64,000 bases of DNA from Erinaceus europaeus (lineage: Eukaryota > Chordata > Mammalia > Eulipotyphla > Erinaceidae). The notes under the pieces were generated by a model that did not search any database, was not told the DNA's origin, and worked only from the letters and a program-made list of their open reading frames with translations. The stretch spans positions 106,849,587-106,913,586 of the forward strand of contig NC_080164.1 in assembly GCF_950295315.1 (NCBI RefSeq), read 5' to 3'. The first letter of the stretch is position 1. Each line of letters begins with the position of its first letter. Both the position numbers and the translations under genes were made by a program. Shown here in pieces: positions 41,300-51,900 of this stretch.

Positions 41300-42020
41300 C
41301 AGTTTGTTTTTCTCTCTTGCTTTCGGGTCACTTTATCCAGGAAACGTTGATTCATGGGACTGTTGTTGTCTCAGGGTGGCAGCTGCAAAGTTTCTGAAGG
41401 TCAGTGTCAGCAGACTGCACCCTCCACAAACTATCATCTCTCCCATCACAGGGTACTATGTCCCCAACCCTAACCCCGCTCCTCCTCCTCTACCTCTCCA
41501 TCTCCCTCCACCCCCAACCCTCAGATCAGCTGCAGTAGATTACAGTCCACTGAGTGTTCTTCCTGAACTACCCCTAGATTTGTTCTTTAGGCCCCAGCTA
41601 TGAGTGGGATTTTTCTGGCATTCTCCCTTCCTTTCCACCCTTCCTCCCTCCCTTCCTTCCCTTTCCTCCTCCTCCTCCTCCTCCTCTTCTTCTTCTTCTT
41701 TTACTTTTTAAGTATTTATTATTGGATAGAGGCAGAGAAATTGAGAAGGGAGGAGGAGATAGAGAAACCCTGTTTCACCACTCCTAAAGATTTTCCCCTG
41801 CAGGGTGGAACCAGGAGCTTGAACCCAGTCTTGCACACTGTAATGTGAGCACTTAACCAGTTGCACCACTGCCTGGCCCCTTTATTCTTCCTTTTCCTTC
41901 TCACATAGTCTACTCAATTCCAACGACTTGCAGCCAAAGAGGAGATAAAGATCATTATGTAGCATCCCATTGTATGCATATCACAATTTCCTCATCCACT
42001 CATTTTAGTGGGCATCTGTC
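41300..42020 (-). mobile_element. L1 3' segment, reverse, interrupted by a SINE
   Basis: ATGAGTGGGATTTTTCTGGC and the continuation after the SINE (CAGCCAAAGAGGAG..CATTGTATGCATATCAC..CTCATCCACTCATTTTAG) read as minus-strand L1 near the ORF2 end. The left boundary is uncertain and diverged. Confidence 0.55.
41690..41882 (-). mobile_element. SINE-A inserted in the L1, reverse
   Basis: AAGTATTTATTATTGGATAG, CACCACTCCTAAAGATTTTC, GAGCTTGAACCCAG; head CAGTTGCACCACTGCCTGGC. A (TCC)n(TTC)n run lies just to the left. Confidence 0.93.
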
Positions 42021-42024
42021 CTAA

Positions 42025-42150
42025 GCAATCTACTACCCAAAGAACACAGAAACACTAACCCTAAGAGTTCTGTGTGTGCTCATGTTCATTCATGGCAGGG
42101 CTGTATGTAATAGCCATTGACCAAAGCTGCAGTTGGGTTCCAAGTTCAGT
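42025..42150 (+). mobile_element. L1 segment in opposite orientation (inverted part)
   Basis: CTACCCAAAGAACACAGAAAC, CATGTTCATTCATGGCAGG, GTAATAGCCATTGACC, GCAGTTGGGTTCC. This is plus-strand L1, immediately upstream in L1 coordinates of the minus-strand piece ending at 42,020. Confidence 0.6.
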
Positions 42151-42271
42151 CGCTTACTGTTATTCAAGGACTGAGTTCCTGTGGTCATTTTACATTTTGC
42201 CTGAATGTAAGCTGCATCCACCATTATTTATAGTTGAGATCACCTACACATTATCATATGATAAAGCTGGC

Positions 42272-42272
<1 letters not shown>

Positions 42273-42302
<30 letters not shown>
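42273..42302. repeat. (CA)n microsatellite
   Basis: About 14 CA units. Confidence 0.96.
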
Positions 42303-42304
<2 letters not shown>

Positions 42305-42309
42305 TTAAT

Positions 42310-42520
42310 GCTTTACAGTGCAATAATAGGTCCCCAGAGCTTTTCTTCCTATCCATCCTCCCTCTCTTTCCAGAGTCCTTTGCCCACTCCATGTTTTACT
42401 TTAGGCTCTCTCTCTCCATCTCTACATGCTATTAAGTGAGATTATTTGATTTGCCCTTCTCTTTTTGGTTTATCTCACTCAAGTTTCATCTAAGAGGATG
42501 CAAAAAAGACAAATCTCATC
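42310..42520 (-). mobile_element. Second L1 3' fragment, reverse
   Basis: GAGATTATTTGATTTGCCC, TTGGTTTATCTCACTCAAG, TTTCATCTAAGAGGATGC; the reverse of the TTGCATCTTGGATGAAAC region at 20,870. It ends in a (TA)n at 42,522-42,552. Confidence 0.75.
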
Positions 42521-42565
42521 ATATATATATATATATGTATGTATATATATGTAAATTATTATTAT

Positions 42566-42846
42566 TTTGTCTTCAGTCATTGGGGGCTCTGTGCCAGTAC
42601 TCCAAATCCACTGCTCCTGGTGGGCATGTTTTTCTTTCCATTTATTCAATAGGATAGAGAAATTGAGAGGGGAGTAGAGATAAAGAGGGAGAGAGATAGA
42701 GAGACACCTGCAGCCCTGCTTCCCTGCTTATGAAGTGTCCCCCCCAAAAAAAGTGGGGGAGTGGGGGCTTAAACTCAGGTCCTTGCACAGGTCCTTTTGC
42801 ATAGGACTTTGTGTGCTTAACCTAGTGTGCCACCCCCCAGCCCCAA
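42566..42846 (-). mobile_element. SINE-A-ext, reverse
   Basis: CCACTGCTCCTGGTGGGC, TTCAATAGGATAGAGAAATTG, GAAGTGTCCCCCCC; head CCTAGTGTGCCACCCCCCAG. Confidence 0.93.
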
Positions 42847-42987
42847 AGCTGGCTACTTCTAAAGGTGTTCCATCAGCAAGTTATATACTCTTTGAGTTCT
42901 TTGCAGGTTACTTGCTAAGGAACACAAGGTTCTATTTAAGATTAAGAAAATGAAGGTCTTTATTTAAATTACTTGAAAAGTGTGTTT

Positions 42988-43215
42988 GGGGCTGGCAAAA
43001 TAACTCCCTTGAATATTGAGCTTGTGTTGTCTTGCATGGACCCAAGTTCAAGTCTGGCCTCCTGCATTGGAGGCAGTGTCAGCACTGGAGTTCCTTTATC
43101 CTTCTCTTCTCTCTTTCTTTCTCTCTAATCTCTCTCTCTACCTAAATCTCCACCTGCTGTCTCTAGCTGAGAATGTAATGGTCTGGTGAGGAAAACAAAG
43201 AAAGAAAGAAACAAA
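42988..43215 (+). mobile_element. SINE-D
   Basis: GGGGCTGGCAAAATAACTCC head, CCCAAGTTCAAGTCTGGCC, CT-rich tract, (AAAG/AAAC)n tail. Confidence 0.75.
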
Positions 43216-43389
43216 CAAACAAACTAACAAGGAAAGAGGAAAGATACAAGAAGTTCCGTGTGGGTAAGCAGTGCTTTGAAGAATTCACTTAGTCATGAGT
43301 CCCACCTGAGTTGCCAATGGAAAGAGCACCTCAAAGAGAGAAATCTTTGTCTGTCCATGTTCGTCTGGCCACTGTCCATTGTAGTCTAA

Positions 43390-43658
43390 CACATTTTGTT
43401 AGGTGCACATAGTACCAAGTGCAAGGACCCAGGCAAGAATCTGGGTTCAAGCTCCTGCTCCCCACCTGCAGGGAGGGACACTTCACTAGTGGTAAAGCAG
43501 GTCTGCAGGCTTCTCTCTGTTTCTCTCCCTCTCTATCCCCTCCCCTCCCAATTTCTCTCTGTCCTATCCAATAAAATGGAAAAACTGGCTGCCAGGAGCA
43601 ATGGGTACATAGTTCTGGCACCAAGCCCTAAGGATAACCCTGGAGGCTTAATTAATTA
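43390..43658 (+). mobile_element. SINE-A-ext, 5'-shortened
   Basis: It starts within the head at GTTAGGTGCACATAGTACC, then GGGTTCAAGCTCC, CCAATAAAATGG, CAGGAGCAATGGGTAC extension, CCTGGAGGCTT, and an AATT tail repeat. Confidence 0.93.
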
Positions 43659-44016
43659 ATTAATACATTAATTAATTAAATTAAATATCAACCCAAGTTA
43701 GTCCACTGTATCAAGTGAATGTTGCAAGGAAGGGCACACACTTGAATTTGACCTCCCCAGCCCCTGAGACTGGTCTCTGGGTCCAGCTATGTGTTCACAC
43801 TGACCCATCAACTACATGGTGACTAGCCAGGCTTTCCTCTGTTACTCAGTCAAGATAAGCAAGTTCAGTACAGCTCAGATCTCTGCTCTTCAGCTGCTGA
43901 GGCTGTGTAGGCTGGCTTGGTAAAGGTCAGGATTTCCTGTGTTACAGGTAGCTTGGTTATATCTTTTTTTTTTTTTTTTCCTGGACAGTTTCTTCTTCTT
44001 TAAAATCAGGAGATGC
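43659..44016. other. Unique non-coding DNA
   Basis: No recognised element; (TTAA)-type repeat at its left edge and a T-run at 43,964-43,979. Confidence 0.4.
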
Positions 44017-44017
44017 A

Positions 44018-44302
44018 GGGGCCAGGAGGTGGCCCGCTTAGTTCAGCACACATAGTACTAAGCTCAAGGACTGACTCCACTCCACCTGCACGGGGGAACA
44101 CTTCATAAGCAGTGGAACAGGTCTACAGGTGTCTCTCTTTCCCTCTCCTCTACCTCACCCTTCCCTCTCAATTTCTCTCTGTCCTGTCCAATAAAATGGG
44201 GAAAAAAAATAAATAAAAGGAAAAAAGGAAAAAAAGGCCTCTGGGGGCAGTGGATTTGGACTGTAGACTTCAGGCCCCCGTAATAATCCTGGAGGCAAAA
44301 AC
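44018..44302 (+). mobile_element. SINE-A-ext
   Basis: GGGGCCAGGAGGTGGCCCGC head; the GGTTCAAGCCCC box is deleted; CCAATAAAATGG, A-rich run, GGGGGCAGTGGATTTGG, CCTGGAGGC. Confidence 0.92.
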
Positions 44303-44384
44303 ATTGAAGTCTTTCTCCCTCCCACTTCCTTCCTCCTTTTTAGTTCACAGTTTCACCAGGTAGGACTGACCCCGGAGTTATGGT

Positions 44385-44545
44385 GGCTGCTGGGAGGTGG
44401 TGCAGTGGGAGAGTGGAGCATGAGGTCCCCAGTTTCATGCCTGGCACTGCAGGTACCAGGGTTATGCTCTGTTATTCTCTCTCTCTCTCTCTCTCTCTCC
44501 TCTCCATTAATGAAAGAGAGCATTAGAAATGAGCTTTAAAAAAAA
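44385..44545 (+). mobile_element. SINE-C
   Basis: GGGAGGTGGTGCAGTGGGAG head, GAGGTCCCCAGTTTCATGCC, CCAGGGTTATGCTCTG, (CT)n and A-rich tail. Confidence 0.75.
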
Positions 44546-44552
44546 AAAAAGC

Positions 44553-44838
44553 CTGGGAGCCAGGCGGTTGCATAGCAGGTTAAGCACACATGGTAGAAAG
44601 TGCATGGACCTGCATCAGGATCCTGGTTTGAGCCCTGGCTCCCCACTGCAGGGGGTTCACTTCACAGGTGATGAAGCAGGTGTCTATCTTTCTCTCCCCT
44701 CTCCGTCTTCCCCTCCTCTCTTGATTTTTCTCTGTCCTATCCAGCAACAATGACAGCAATAGCAACAATGACAATAAACAACAAGGGCAACAAAAGGGAA
44801 AAAGTTAAAAAATAAAATAAAATATATATTTAAAAAAG
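44553..44838 (+). mobile_element. SINE-A-long
   Basis: GGGAGCCAGGCGGTTGCATAG head, GGTTTGAGCCC, CAACAATGACAGCAATAG, GGGCAACAAAAGGG and tail. Confidence 0.94.
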
Positions 44839-44909
44839 GTAGAATAGTTCACTTTGCCTCTCCATTAGCAGTGGAATCTCCAGTCAAGGTGAAGTCAACA
44901 TTAAGTTTT

Positions 44910-45135
44910 TGTGAAAAAGTAGGTGAGTGCCGGGGTGGGGGGCATGATGACTCGGCATTGCCATTTGTGAGGCCATATCCCCTGAGGACACACACCATGT
45001 AGTAGGGGCAATGGCTTCTTTCGTTGTGTGTCTCTCTGTCTCGTTCCTTTCTCTTGCAAAATCTCTCTCTCTCCCTCTCCCTCCCCCTCCCTTTCTCGCT
45101 CTTTCTCTAAATAAAAGAGAACAAAAAATATCATG
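44910..45135 (+). mobile_element. Unclassified SINE-like element
   Basis: A GC-rich front part, a long CT tract (45,021-45,107) and a TAAATAAAAGAG end give it a SINE-like layout, but the head matches none of the other four families. Confidence 0.35.
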
Positions 45136-46258
45136 AATTTCCATACATCAGATGGTGCAAGAAACATAGATCTTTATAAGCATGTGTGGCTAATCATAAA
45201 GTAAAATATAATTTATAAAATTGGTATTTTTATTCTTTGGCACAGGAAATAGATTCCATCTCCTGTCAGAGATTTATTTCTACCCTCAGTTTCTTTCTTT
45301 CGCACGTGCTCCTCCTCATCTTCAGACACAAGCTGACTGTACTATTAAATTGGACAGAACTGATTGTAACTAGATCACCAGTGTATTGGTTTCAGCATGC
45401 TTCCTTGATCTTATATGTGCAATTCTGTACTAGCTGAAATCTTTCTGGCTAACCATGAAGTGACATTGAGTAAACAACACTGAAGGCAGTACCATTTTTG
45501 TATTTGCTAACACGCTGCTCTTCAGAAGACAGTTTCTGTTTCTAAGTGGGACATGCAAAGGCTTTTGAAGTATTGGACTAACAAAACCAAATGTAGAAAT
45601 CAAAGGAGTTTGAACTCAGCACTAACAGGCTTTTACCTTATCTGTTAGGTGTTGGTATGCTTGAAGCCAGCTCGGCGAAAACAACAATTAGGCAGCATGC
45701 TCTCTTACCTATGATCTCACTGGATCTCTGGAGCTCTTCCTGTGTAGTTATTATCAGCCTTGCAGCCTTTTCAGTCTGTAAATGGGCTCGCTGATGAGTG
45801 AGTAAATCAGGGTGTCATTAGATGTTCCTGGTGCCAGGTGGGCGAGTCACATCTCTCTCTGTCACTGCTTCACAGTAAACACAGTCAACCACCCCAGTAC
45901 TATTTTGCTGGTAGTTCCTTCTATAGATGGCTTTTCTTTATATAGGCTTATCAAATGTTTTACTGAAATACAAATATATTTATAATAAATATAGTTCACC
46001 TTTTTGACAAATTCTGAATACTGTCCTAAAGTCTGCATGTGTCTCTGTGAGGATGAGTGACTGTGGCTGACTTTACAAAACACTGCCATTTGCATCTTTG
46101 CAGTGGCAGAGCACTGCTTTTCTGTGGAGGTGTGTCAGGATTGTGATTAGTCAACAGGATGATGACATAGTAAGGATGTGTTCATCTGCTTCCCTTGTGG
46201 CAGGTGCATTCCTAACATCCTACATTTAAGGGATAATATATGTATTTTCAATCATTTC
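45136..46258. other. Unique DNA with candidate conserved block 45,620-45,860
   Basis: Repeat-free. The 45,620-45,860 part has CpGs (AGCTCGGCGAAAAC, GGGCTCGCTGATG, GGGCGAGTCAC) and AACAACAATTAGG, unlike the AT-rich flank. No coding frame is evident. Confidence 0.4.
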
Positions 46259-46259
46259 T

Positions 46260-46535
46260 GGGGGCCAGGTGGTAGTGCAGCAGGCTAAGCACACATGGTG
46301 TGAAGCTCAAGGACCCTGGCTCCCAACCTGTAGGGGAGTCGCTTCACAAGCAGTGAAGCCAGTGTCTTTCTGTCCCCCTCTTTGCCTTCCCCTCCTTTCT
46401 TTTTCCTAGCCAACAGCAGTAACAAGGGCAACAAAAATGGGAAACATGGCCTCCAGGAGCAGTGGATCTGTAGAGCAGGCACTGAGCTACAGTGGTAATC
46501 CTGGAGGCAAACAAACAAACAAACAAACAAACAAA
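46260..46535 (+). mobile_element. SINE-A-long/ext
   Basis: GGGGCCAGGTGGTAGTGCAG head; B-box part deleted; AACAAGGGCAACAAAAATGG, CTCCAGGAGCAGTGGATC, CCTGGAGGC then (AAAC)n. It shows both the long-form and ext-form 3' signatures in one copy. Confidence 0.93.
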
Positions 46536-46613
46536 AAACAACTTTTAATGAGACACACACACATTTTCTTGCTCAGTAGAAAGATTCTTGGGATTCAAAT
46601 ACTCTTTTTTTTT

Positions 46614-46926
46614 TCCTTTGCCTCCAGGGTTATTGTTGGGGCTCAGTGCCTGCACCATGAATCCACTGCTCCTGGAAGCCATCCCTCTGCTTTTGTTGCC
46701 CTTGTTGTGGTTATTATTGTTGATGTTCATTGTTGGATAGGACAGAGAGAAATGGAGAGAGGAGGGGAAGACAGAGAGGGAGAGAGAAAGACAGACACCT
46801 ACATACCTGCTTCACCACCTGTGAAACGACTCCCATGCAAGTGGGGATGATCAAATCGGGATCCTCATGCCGGTCCTTGCGTTTTGTGCCACGTGCGCTT
46901 AACCCTCTGTGCCACCACCCAATCCC
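46614..46926 (-). mobile_element. SINE-A-long/ext, reverse
   Basis: TTGCCTCCAGGGTTATTGTTGG, CCACTGCTCCTGGAAGCC, TTTTGTTGCCCTTGTTGTGG, then body; head AACCCTCTGTGCCACCACCC. Confidence 0.94.
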
Positions 46927-46929
46927 TCA

Positions 46930-47056
46930 AATAGTCTTTTTACCAGAGCACTGCGTAGCTCTGGCTTATGATGGTCCAGGGAATTGAACCTGGGACTTGA
47001 GAGCCTCAGGCATGGACATCTTATGCAGAACCATTCTGCTATGTCCTCTGTCCTTA
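46930..47056 (-). mobile_element. SINE-B, reverse
   Basis: ACCAGAGCACTGCGTAGCTC, GGGAATTGAACCTGGGAC, GAACCATTCTGCTATGTCC. Confidence 0.9.
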
Positions 47057-47415
47057 GTAGGAAGGCTACTGAGAGACAGCTAATGAATGGAAATTTTCTT
47101 TCTCTATGTATTTGTTGTTATGCTGATATTTCAGGGAGCCTTTCCTGAAGCAGTAAGGTCACTCTCTGAAGTGCAAATGGTGAGTCTAATACACGTGTTA
47201 ATTAGGCTTTAGCTTCTAGAAACAGACCTGCAGATGCTCAGACATGGTAATATGCTAATTATTGTAGAATAATTAGAATAAATTAGTATGTGTGTTATGC
47301 TCCTTTTATATATTAATGACATTCAGTGGGATTTTCAGCTCAGGTAAGTAAGAAAATGCAATTTCATGCTTATTTTACTGTGAACATTAGGTGGTTAGTT
47401 GGCTTCTTAGAAAAA
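47057..47415. other. Unique AT-rich block, candidate regulatory element
   Basis: No repeat. It is dense in homeodomain/POU-type cores (TGTTAATTAGGC, ATATGCTAATTATTG, GAATAATTAGAATAAATTAG, ATTAATGACATTC). No frame of note. Confidence 0.35.
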
Positions 47416-47417
47416 TC

Positions 47418-47448
47418 TGAGGCCAGGTGATGACACACCTGGTTAAGA
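47418..47448 (+). mobile_element. SINE-A head fragment
   Basis: Only GAGGCCAGGTGATGACACACC and TGGTTAAG remain, followed by an A-rich run and (GGAA)n. Confidence 0.65.
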
Positions 47449-47504
47449 TTAAAAAAAAGAAAAAAGAAAGAAAAGGAAGGAAGGAAGGAAGGAAGGAAAA
47501 AAGA

Positions 47505-47613
47505 AAGAGGGTGGGGGGAGATATCGTAATGGTTATGCAAAGAGACTCTCATGCCTGAGGCTCCCAGGTTCAGTTCCTCCACAGCACCATAAGCCAGAGC
47601 TGAGCAGTGCTTT
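47505..47613 (+). mobile_element. SINE-B
   Basis: GATATCGTAATGGTTATGC head, GAGGCTCCCAGGTTCAG, GAGCAGTGCTTTGG. The A-tail position is occupied by the purine tract. Confidence 0.92.
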
Positions 47614-47794
47614 GGGAGAGAGGGAGAGAGAAAAAAAGAGAGGGGGGGGGGAGGGAGAGAGAGAGAAAGAAGAAGAAGAAGAAGGAGAAGGAGAAGGAGA
47701 AGGAGAAGGAGAAGGAGAAGGAGAAGGAGAAGGAGAAGGAGAAGGAGAAGAAGAAGAAGGAGAGAAGAGAAAGAGAGAGAGAAAGGAAAAAAAG
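47614..47794. repeat. 181-nt purine-only tract with (GGAGAA)n core
   Basis: There is no pyrimidine from 47,614 to 47,794. The core (about 47,684-47,750) is a regular GGAGAA hexamer array. It extends from the 3' end of a SINE-B, so it probably grew from that tail. Confidence 0.97.
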
Positions 47795-47834
47795 TCTCGA
47801 AAAGTTCACTCAGCGCTGTTAACATTTTTATTTG

Positions 47835-47992
47835 TTATTTTGAGAGGGACAGGTTCCACAGCACTGGTTCACCTGTACCTAGGAGCTTCCTGCAGTGCTC
47901 TGGCGCTCTCATGTGGTGCAGGGAATAGAACCTAGGTCATTACCCATGGCTAAGTGTGCACTCTACTTTGTGAGCTATCTTCCAGTCCTAAA
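47835..47992 (-). mobile_element. Old SINE-like element, reverse
   Basis: TGCAGGGAATAGAACCTAGG and CTTTGTGAGCTATCTTCC on this strand resemble the reverse of a tRNA-type B box and A box. Related to but distinct from SINE-D. Confidence 0.5.
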
Positions 47993-48124
47993 ATCTTGAT
48001 TTCTCTCCATCTTCGTTTCACCTCAAAACATCTCTTCTGCATCATGTCTCTGTGCCTCCTTACTTCATGGAGCATCTCTTCATCACTCACTGAGCCCTCC
48101 TGGCTTCATTCCATCTCTTTTTTC

Positions 48125-48960
48125 TTTAATTTTTTTATTTGTTATTAATAGTTTGTTACAAGATTATAAGATTGTAGAATTCCACACCACACTCACCACC
48201 AAAGTTCTGTCTCCCCACCCTCCCATCCCTCAAAGATAACTGCCAGAGTTCTTACAAGTTTTACAGTTTGTTTGATTCTGTTTTTTAAAAGACTTTATTT
48301 ATTTATTAACGAGAAAGATAGGAGAGGGAGAAAGAACCAGACATCACTGGTACATGTGTTGCTGGGGATTGAACTCAGGACCTCACACTTGAGAGTCTAA
48401 TGCTTTATCCACTGTGCCATCTCCCGGACCACTTGATTCTGTTTTTTTTTTTTTTTTTGCAAGTTCATATTAATCAGATCTCTAGATTCCAAATATGAGT
48501 GAAACCATCTGTAGTTTTCATTCATTTCTTATTTCTCTAAGCAGTATGAAATGAACCTCCAGTTCCATCCATTTTGTTCCAATGGACACAATATCATCTT
48601 TTCTGATTGCAGAGTAGCAGTCCATGGAGTATATATTCCATCACTTCATTAGCCAGTCATCTGGTGATGGGCATCTAGGCTGCTCCACTCTTTGGCTATT
48701 GTGAATAACGCAGCTATGAACATAGACCTGTGCATGTCCCTTTGAATTAGTGTTTGAGTGTCTGCTGGATAAATGCCTAAGAGTGGTATTGCTGGATCAT
48801 AGGTAATTCCATTTTTATTTGTTTAAGGACTCTTCATACAGTCTTCCAAAGGGCCTGCAACAGTTTGCATTCCCACCAGCTGTGAAGCATAGTTGACTTT
48901 TCTGTACAACCTCTCCAACACCTGTCATTTTCTCTCTTAAAAAATGCCCAGAACCTTCCC
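48125..48960 (-). mobile_element. L1 3' end, reverse, interrupted by a SINE-C
   Basis: 3'UTR at 48,125-48,286 (GTTACAAGATTATAAGATTG), ORF2 end and upstream to 48,960 (CAGTTCCATCCATTTTG, CATTAGCCAGTCATCTGG, GGCTATTGTGAATAACGC, TGGATCATAGGTAATTCC). Stops occur throughout. Confidence 0.9.
48287..48432 (-). mobile_element. SINE-C inserted in the L1
   Basis: TTTATTTATTAACGAGAAAG tail, GGGGATTGAACTCAGGACC, head TTATCCACTGTGCCATCTCC. Exact TSD TTGATTCTGTTTTTT at 48,272-48,286 and 48,433-48,447. Confidence 0.96.
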
Positions 48961-51425
48961 ACCTGACGCCTGTGATTCCTCTCTCAGTGCCCTGTCACCA
49001 GAAATTGAACAACCTCTGCATTCTGAACAGGCATCTCTATTACATCACTCCATCATAATCTCCGAGGTCTTGGGAGGCACATTTCTTATTTATTCATTTC
49101 CTTCCATTTATGAGGAGTCTCATTTTCATGACATCATTTTCCCTTCATTCTGCCTTGTCTACCCAGTGTTATACATTATCCCCTTTGGGCGTAGCTCAGT
49201 TTCACGGAGCAGAGAATGAGTGATTGTCTTGTCAACTTGCATAGTTTAGTAGAATTCTCATCCTCCCACGTGATCTTTTTTTCCTTGCCTAGGAGATATC
49301 TGAAAAGTTTGGGAATGTGGTTTTCTCATGTGAGAGTGAGAGAGTGCTACTGTGTCTAACATCATTGTTATCTAAAAGTTATCTAAACATTTGAAATATT
49401 CTAGGCTTACAACTCTTGCTTCCTCCTGAGACCATAGATGGAATTATTTCCAGATGGTTCCAAAGTTTCAGCATATTGCTACAGTTAACAAAAAGCCTTT
49501 GTAAATGTTATATTACTCGCTCAGGGGTATGGGCTCCCCTTCACTGCTGTTATGAGTTTCTGTTGTTAGGGGTGGAATTCTCTGTGCATGCATTTTTCTC
49601 TTAAAATCATATCTAATGATTACAACTTTGGTTGTGAGGGATCAACATACAAAAAAAGGGGGGACACTAAGAGACATACACAAGATAAGTGTGATTCTTA
49701 AGAAATAGCATTTGGAAACAGCTGCTCTATGAGGTCTTAAGGAAGACGTCCTTCAAACTCTAAAACAAAGCTTTCAAAAGTGGAATTGCTTTTGTCAGAG
49801 ATTATATAAGTGTATCTATCACCTCTCCTTTTTAATCTCTTCTTGTTTGTACATCAAATAATTTGTTGCAAAATTCTCTTTAGGTAGGGTCTTTCTTATT
49901 TTGAACAATGATATCAATAATAGTGAAAGAGTAATGTAATCAGTGATGTATTGTTTCCAACACTTTATGTCCCCAGACATTACATTAAAGAGAAAAGTTT
50001 AACGTCAATGTTTTTTGTTTTGACTCTGATTATTCCCATAACTTTCCCAAGATATCAAGTTTAAGAAGATGTTTGACCTCATTGTATTTGAGTGAAAGAG
50101 GCTCAAGAACTCTTCTGATTGGACGAAACAACCAGCCAAACAAAGAGTAAAGGTTATCCTCATTGTTCATCCTCATGACAAAACATCTGAAAAGTTTTAA
50201 AGAAAACACAGTATGAGATCTACTCACATACTTTGGCCTCTCTTGATAAGCAGTTGACCTAAGTGAAAGAGACAAACCTTCCTTTGCCCAGAAGGAAGGA
50301 GTTAAGGAATAACAAATCCAAGGTCATAAGGGATATTTTCTCCTACTTTACAAGAACCCAAGGCTACGGTTTCTCTCACTGCTTGCCAATTTATGTATGG
50401 TTTCCAGGGAAACATCCTGTTCTAAGTTATGCTGCTTGGAACGTACACGTCTTCTCTTAATTCAGACACCAAATTTAGATGAATTTTAAAACAACTAGGG
50501 TGTTGTTGGGGAGTGTTCCCTAATATATCACTTAACATTAATAGTATTCTCTTAAAATGAAAAAAAAAAAACACTTTTCAGTGGCATGTATTTGTCATAG
50601 TGCACATCAATAGGTAGCATGTGTAAACATCTTATAAATCTATCCATTCTGGCTTGTTGTTTAAATGGCATAAATTAAGTGGGAAGCAATGCTTTGCACT
50701 GAGTGAGTTTATATGTGAATATTCAAAAGTGTGCCACAGAGTTTAGTGTTGATATAGCGTTTCCCCTTTGTATCTCTTATGTGCTAAAGATTTACGGGCA
50801 GCTTTTCAAAAGGGAATAAATATTTATAGTGTGTTCGACAATATGCTGGCTTCAGTCTTTTAATAAGAAGAACTTGCATTTTGGTACAAGAGACTGTTCA
50901 TTTGCTCTTTTGTTTACTCAACAACAACAACAACAATGCTGTTCTGGAATCACTTCTTTTACTTATTCTCAGAGCGCCTGGAGGGAAAGATGGGGGACAA
51001 ATTTATCATCAGAACACATTGTCTTGGGTTCTGGAAGAGTGATGGGGCTAGTGTCATGGTGAAGAGATCCCAAATCCCCCAGATCAGTTACTGGGGCTCA
51101 GGGTCACCTGGATTCTTCTGGAAGATGTACCCTGGAGACTGGAATACAAGAATAGTTCTCAAAGAAGCTTGTATATGGAAGGCCAGAGTCATCTCATATG
51201 GTGTGATAGACATTGAACAATGATGACTCTGATGGATGTAATCTGGAGCTGGTGGGTGGGGCTAGCATGGAGGTGAGATCATCCTCTGTTTCCTGTACCA
51301 TTCAACTGCAGGAGATGAGAGCCTGAACTCAGGCAGAGGGAGGCAGGAGGAACAAGATGGGTGTCAGCCTACTGAGGAGACTTGGTGTGGAGTACAGGAA
51401 TGTGAGAAGCTACTCTCAACTGTCA
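48961..51425. other. Longest low-repeat stretch, about 2.5 kb, unassigned
   Basis: No SINE, L1 or gene is recognised. Frames of up to 95 codons (48,944-49,219; 50,936-51,223) have no domains. It includes (CAA)n at 50,920-50,935. An old LTR or DNA transposon could be hidden by divergence. Confidence 0.4.
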
Positions 51426-51429
51426 GACA

Positions 51430-51760
51430 TGATAAAGTCTTCTCACTTGTTACAAGTCAGATGGAACTTGAAGGAACCACGTTAAGGGAAATAAGTCAGA
51501 AGATGAGGACACTTACCCTTGATTTCGCTTATAGGTGGGACTTAACAAGAAAGCTAAATTACAAGGTGTAACCCTAGCTATATGTTCCATAGCAAAAACA
51601 AACAAACAAGACAAAATAAATAGGCAAAAAAAAACCCCAAAACAACAAAAAACCCTAAGGACTCAGAAGGGAGGGGGCTGAAAGGGACTGAAATGGGGGC
51701 CTATAGTGTCCTATAGTGGAGGAAGTGGACCATTTGGGTGATCAGGAAGGTGGTCAGTGG
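51430..51760 (+). mobile_element. L1 3' end fragment, diverged
   Basis: ACAAGTCAGATGGAACTTG, CACGTTAAGGGAAATAAGTC and CTTATAGGTGGGACTTAAC follow the L1 ORF2 end and 3'UTR, with an A-rich body at 51,590-51,650. Confidence 0.75.
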
Positions 51761-51761
51761 A

Positions 51762-51900
51762 AAAAATATGCCATTCTCAAGCATGCTGTTCCAGGTTCGG
51801 CACCAGGTATCACATGTGTCAGAGTCATGCTTTGGCTCTCTTTCTCTCCCTCTGTCATGCTCATAAATATATAATGAAATTAAAAGAGAAAGAGAGAGAA
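51762..51900 (+). mobile_element. SINE-C-like fragment
   Basis: GTTCCAGGTTCGGCACC box, GTGTCAGAGTCATGCTTTGG, CT tract, ATAATGAAATTAAAAG tail; the head is degenerate. Confidence 0.55.

Noticed and set aside
45645..45665. TGTTGGTATGCTT, identical to the start of the LTR at 9,846
   Set aside because: Homology does not continue past the 13-base match; no polypurine tract, TATA or poly(A) signal follows, so it is probably chance.
47370..47825. 151-codon poly-leucine frame and its arginine/glutamate counterparts
   Set aside because: Pure translation of the purine tract and SINE-B.
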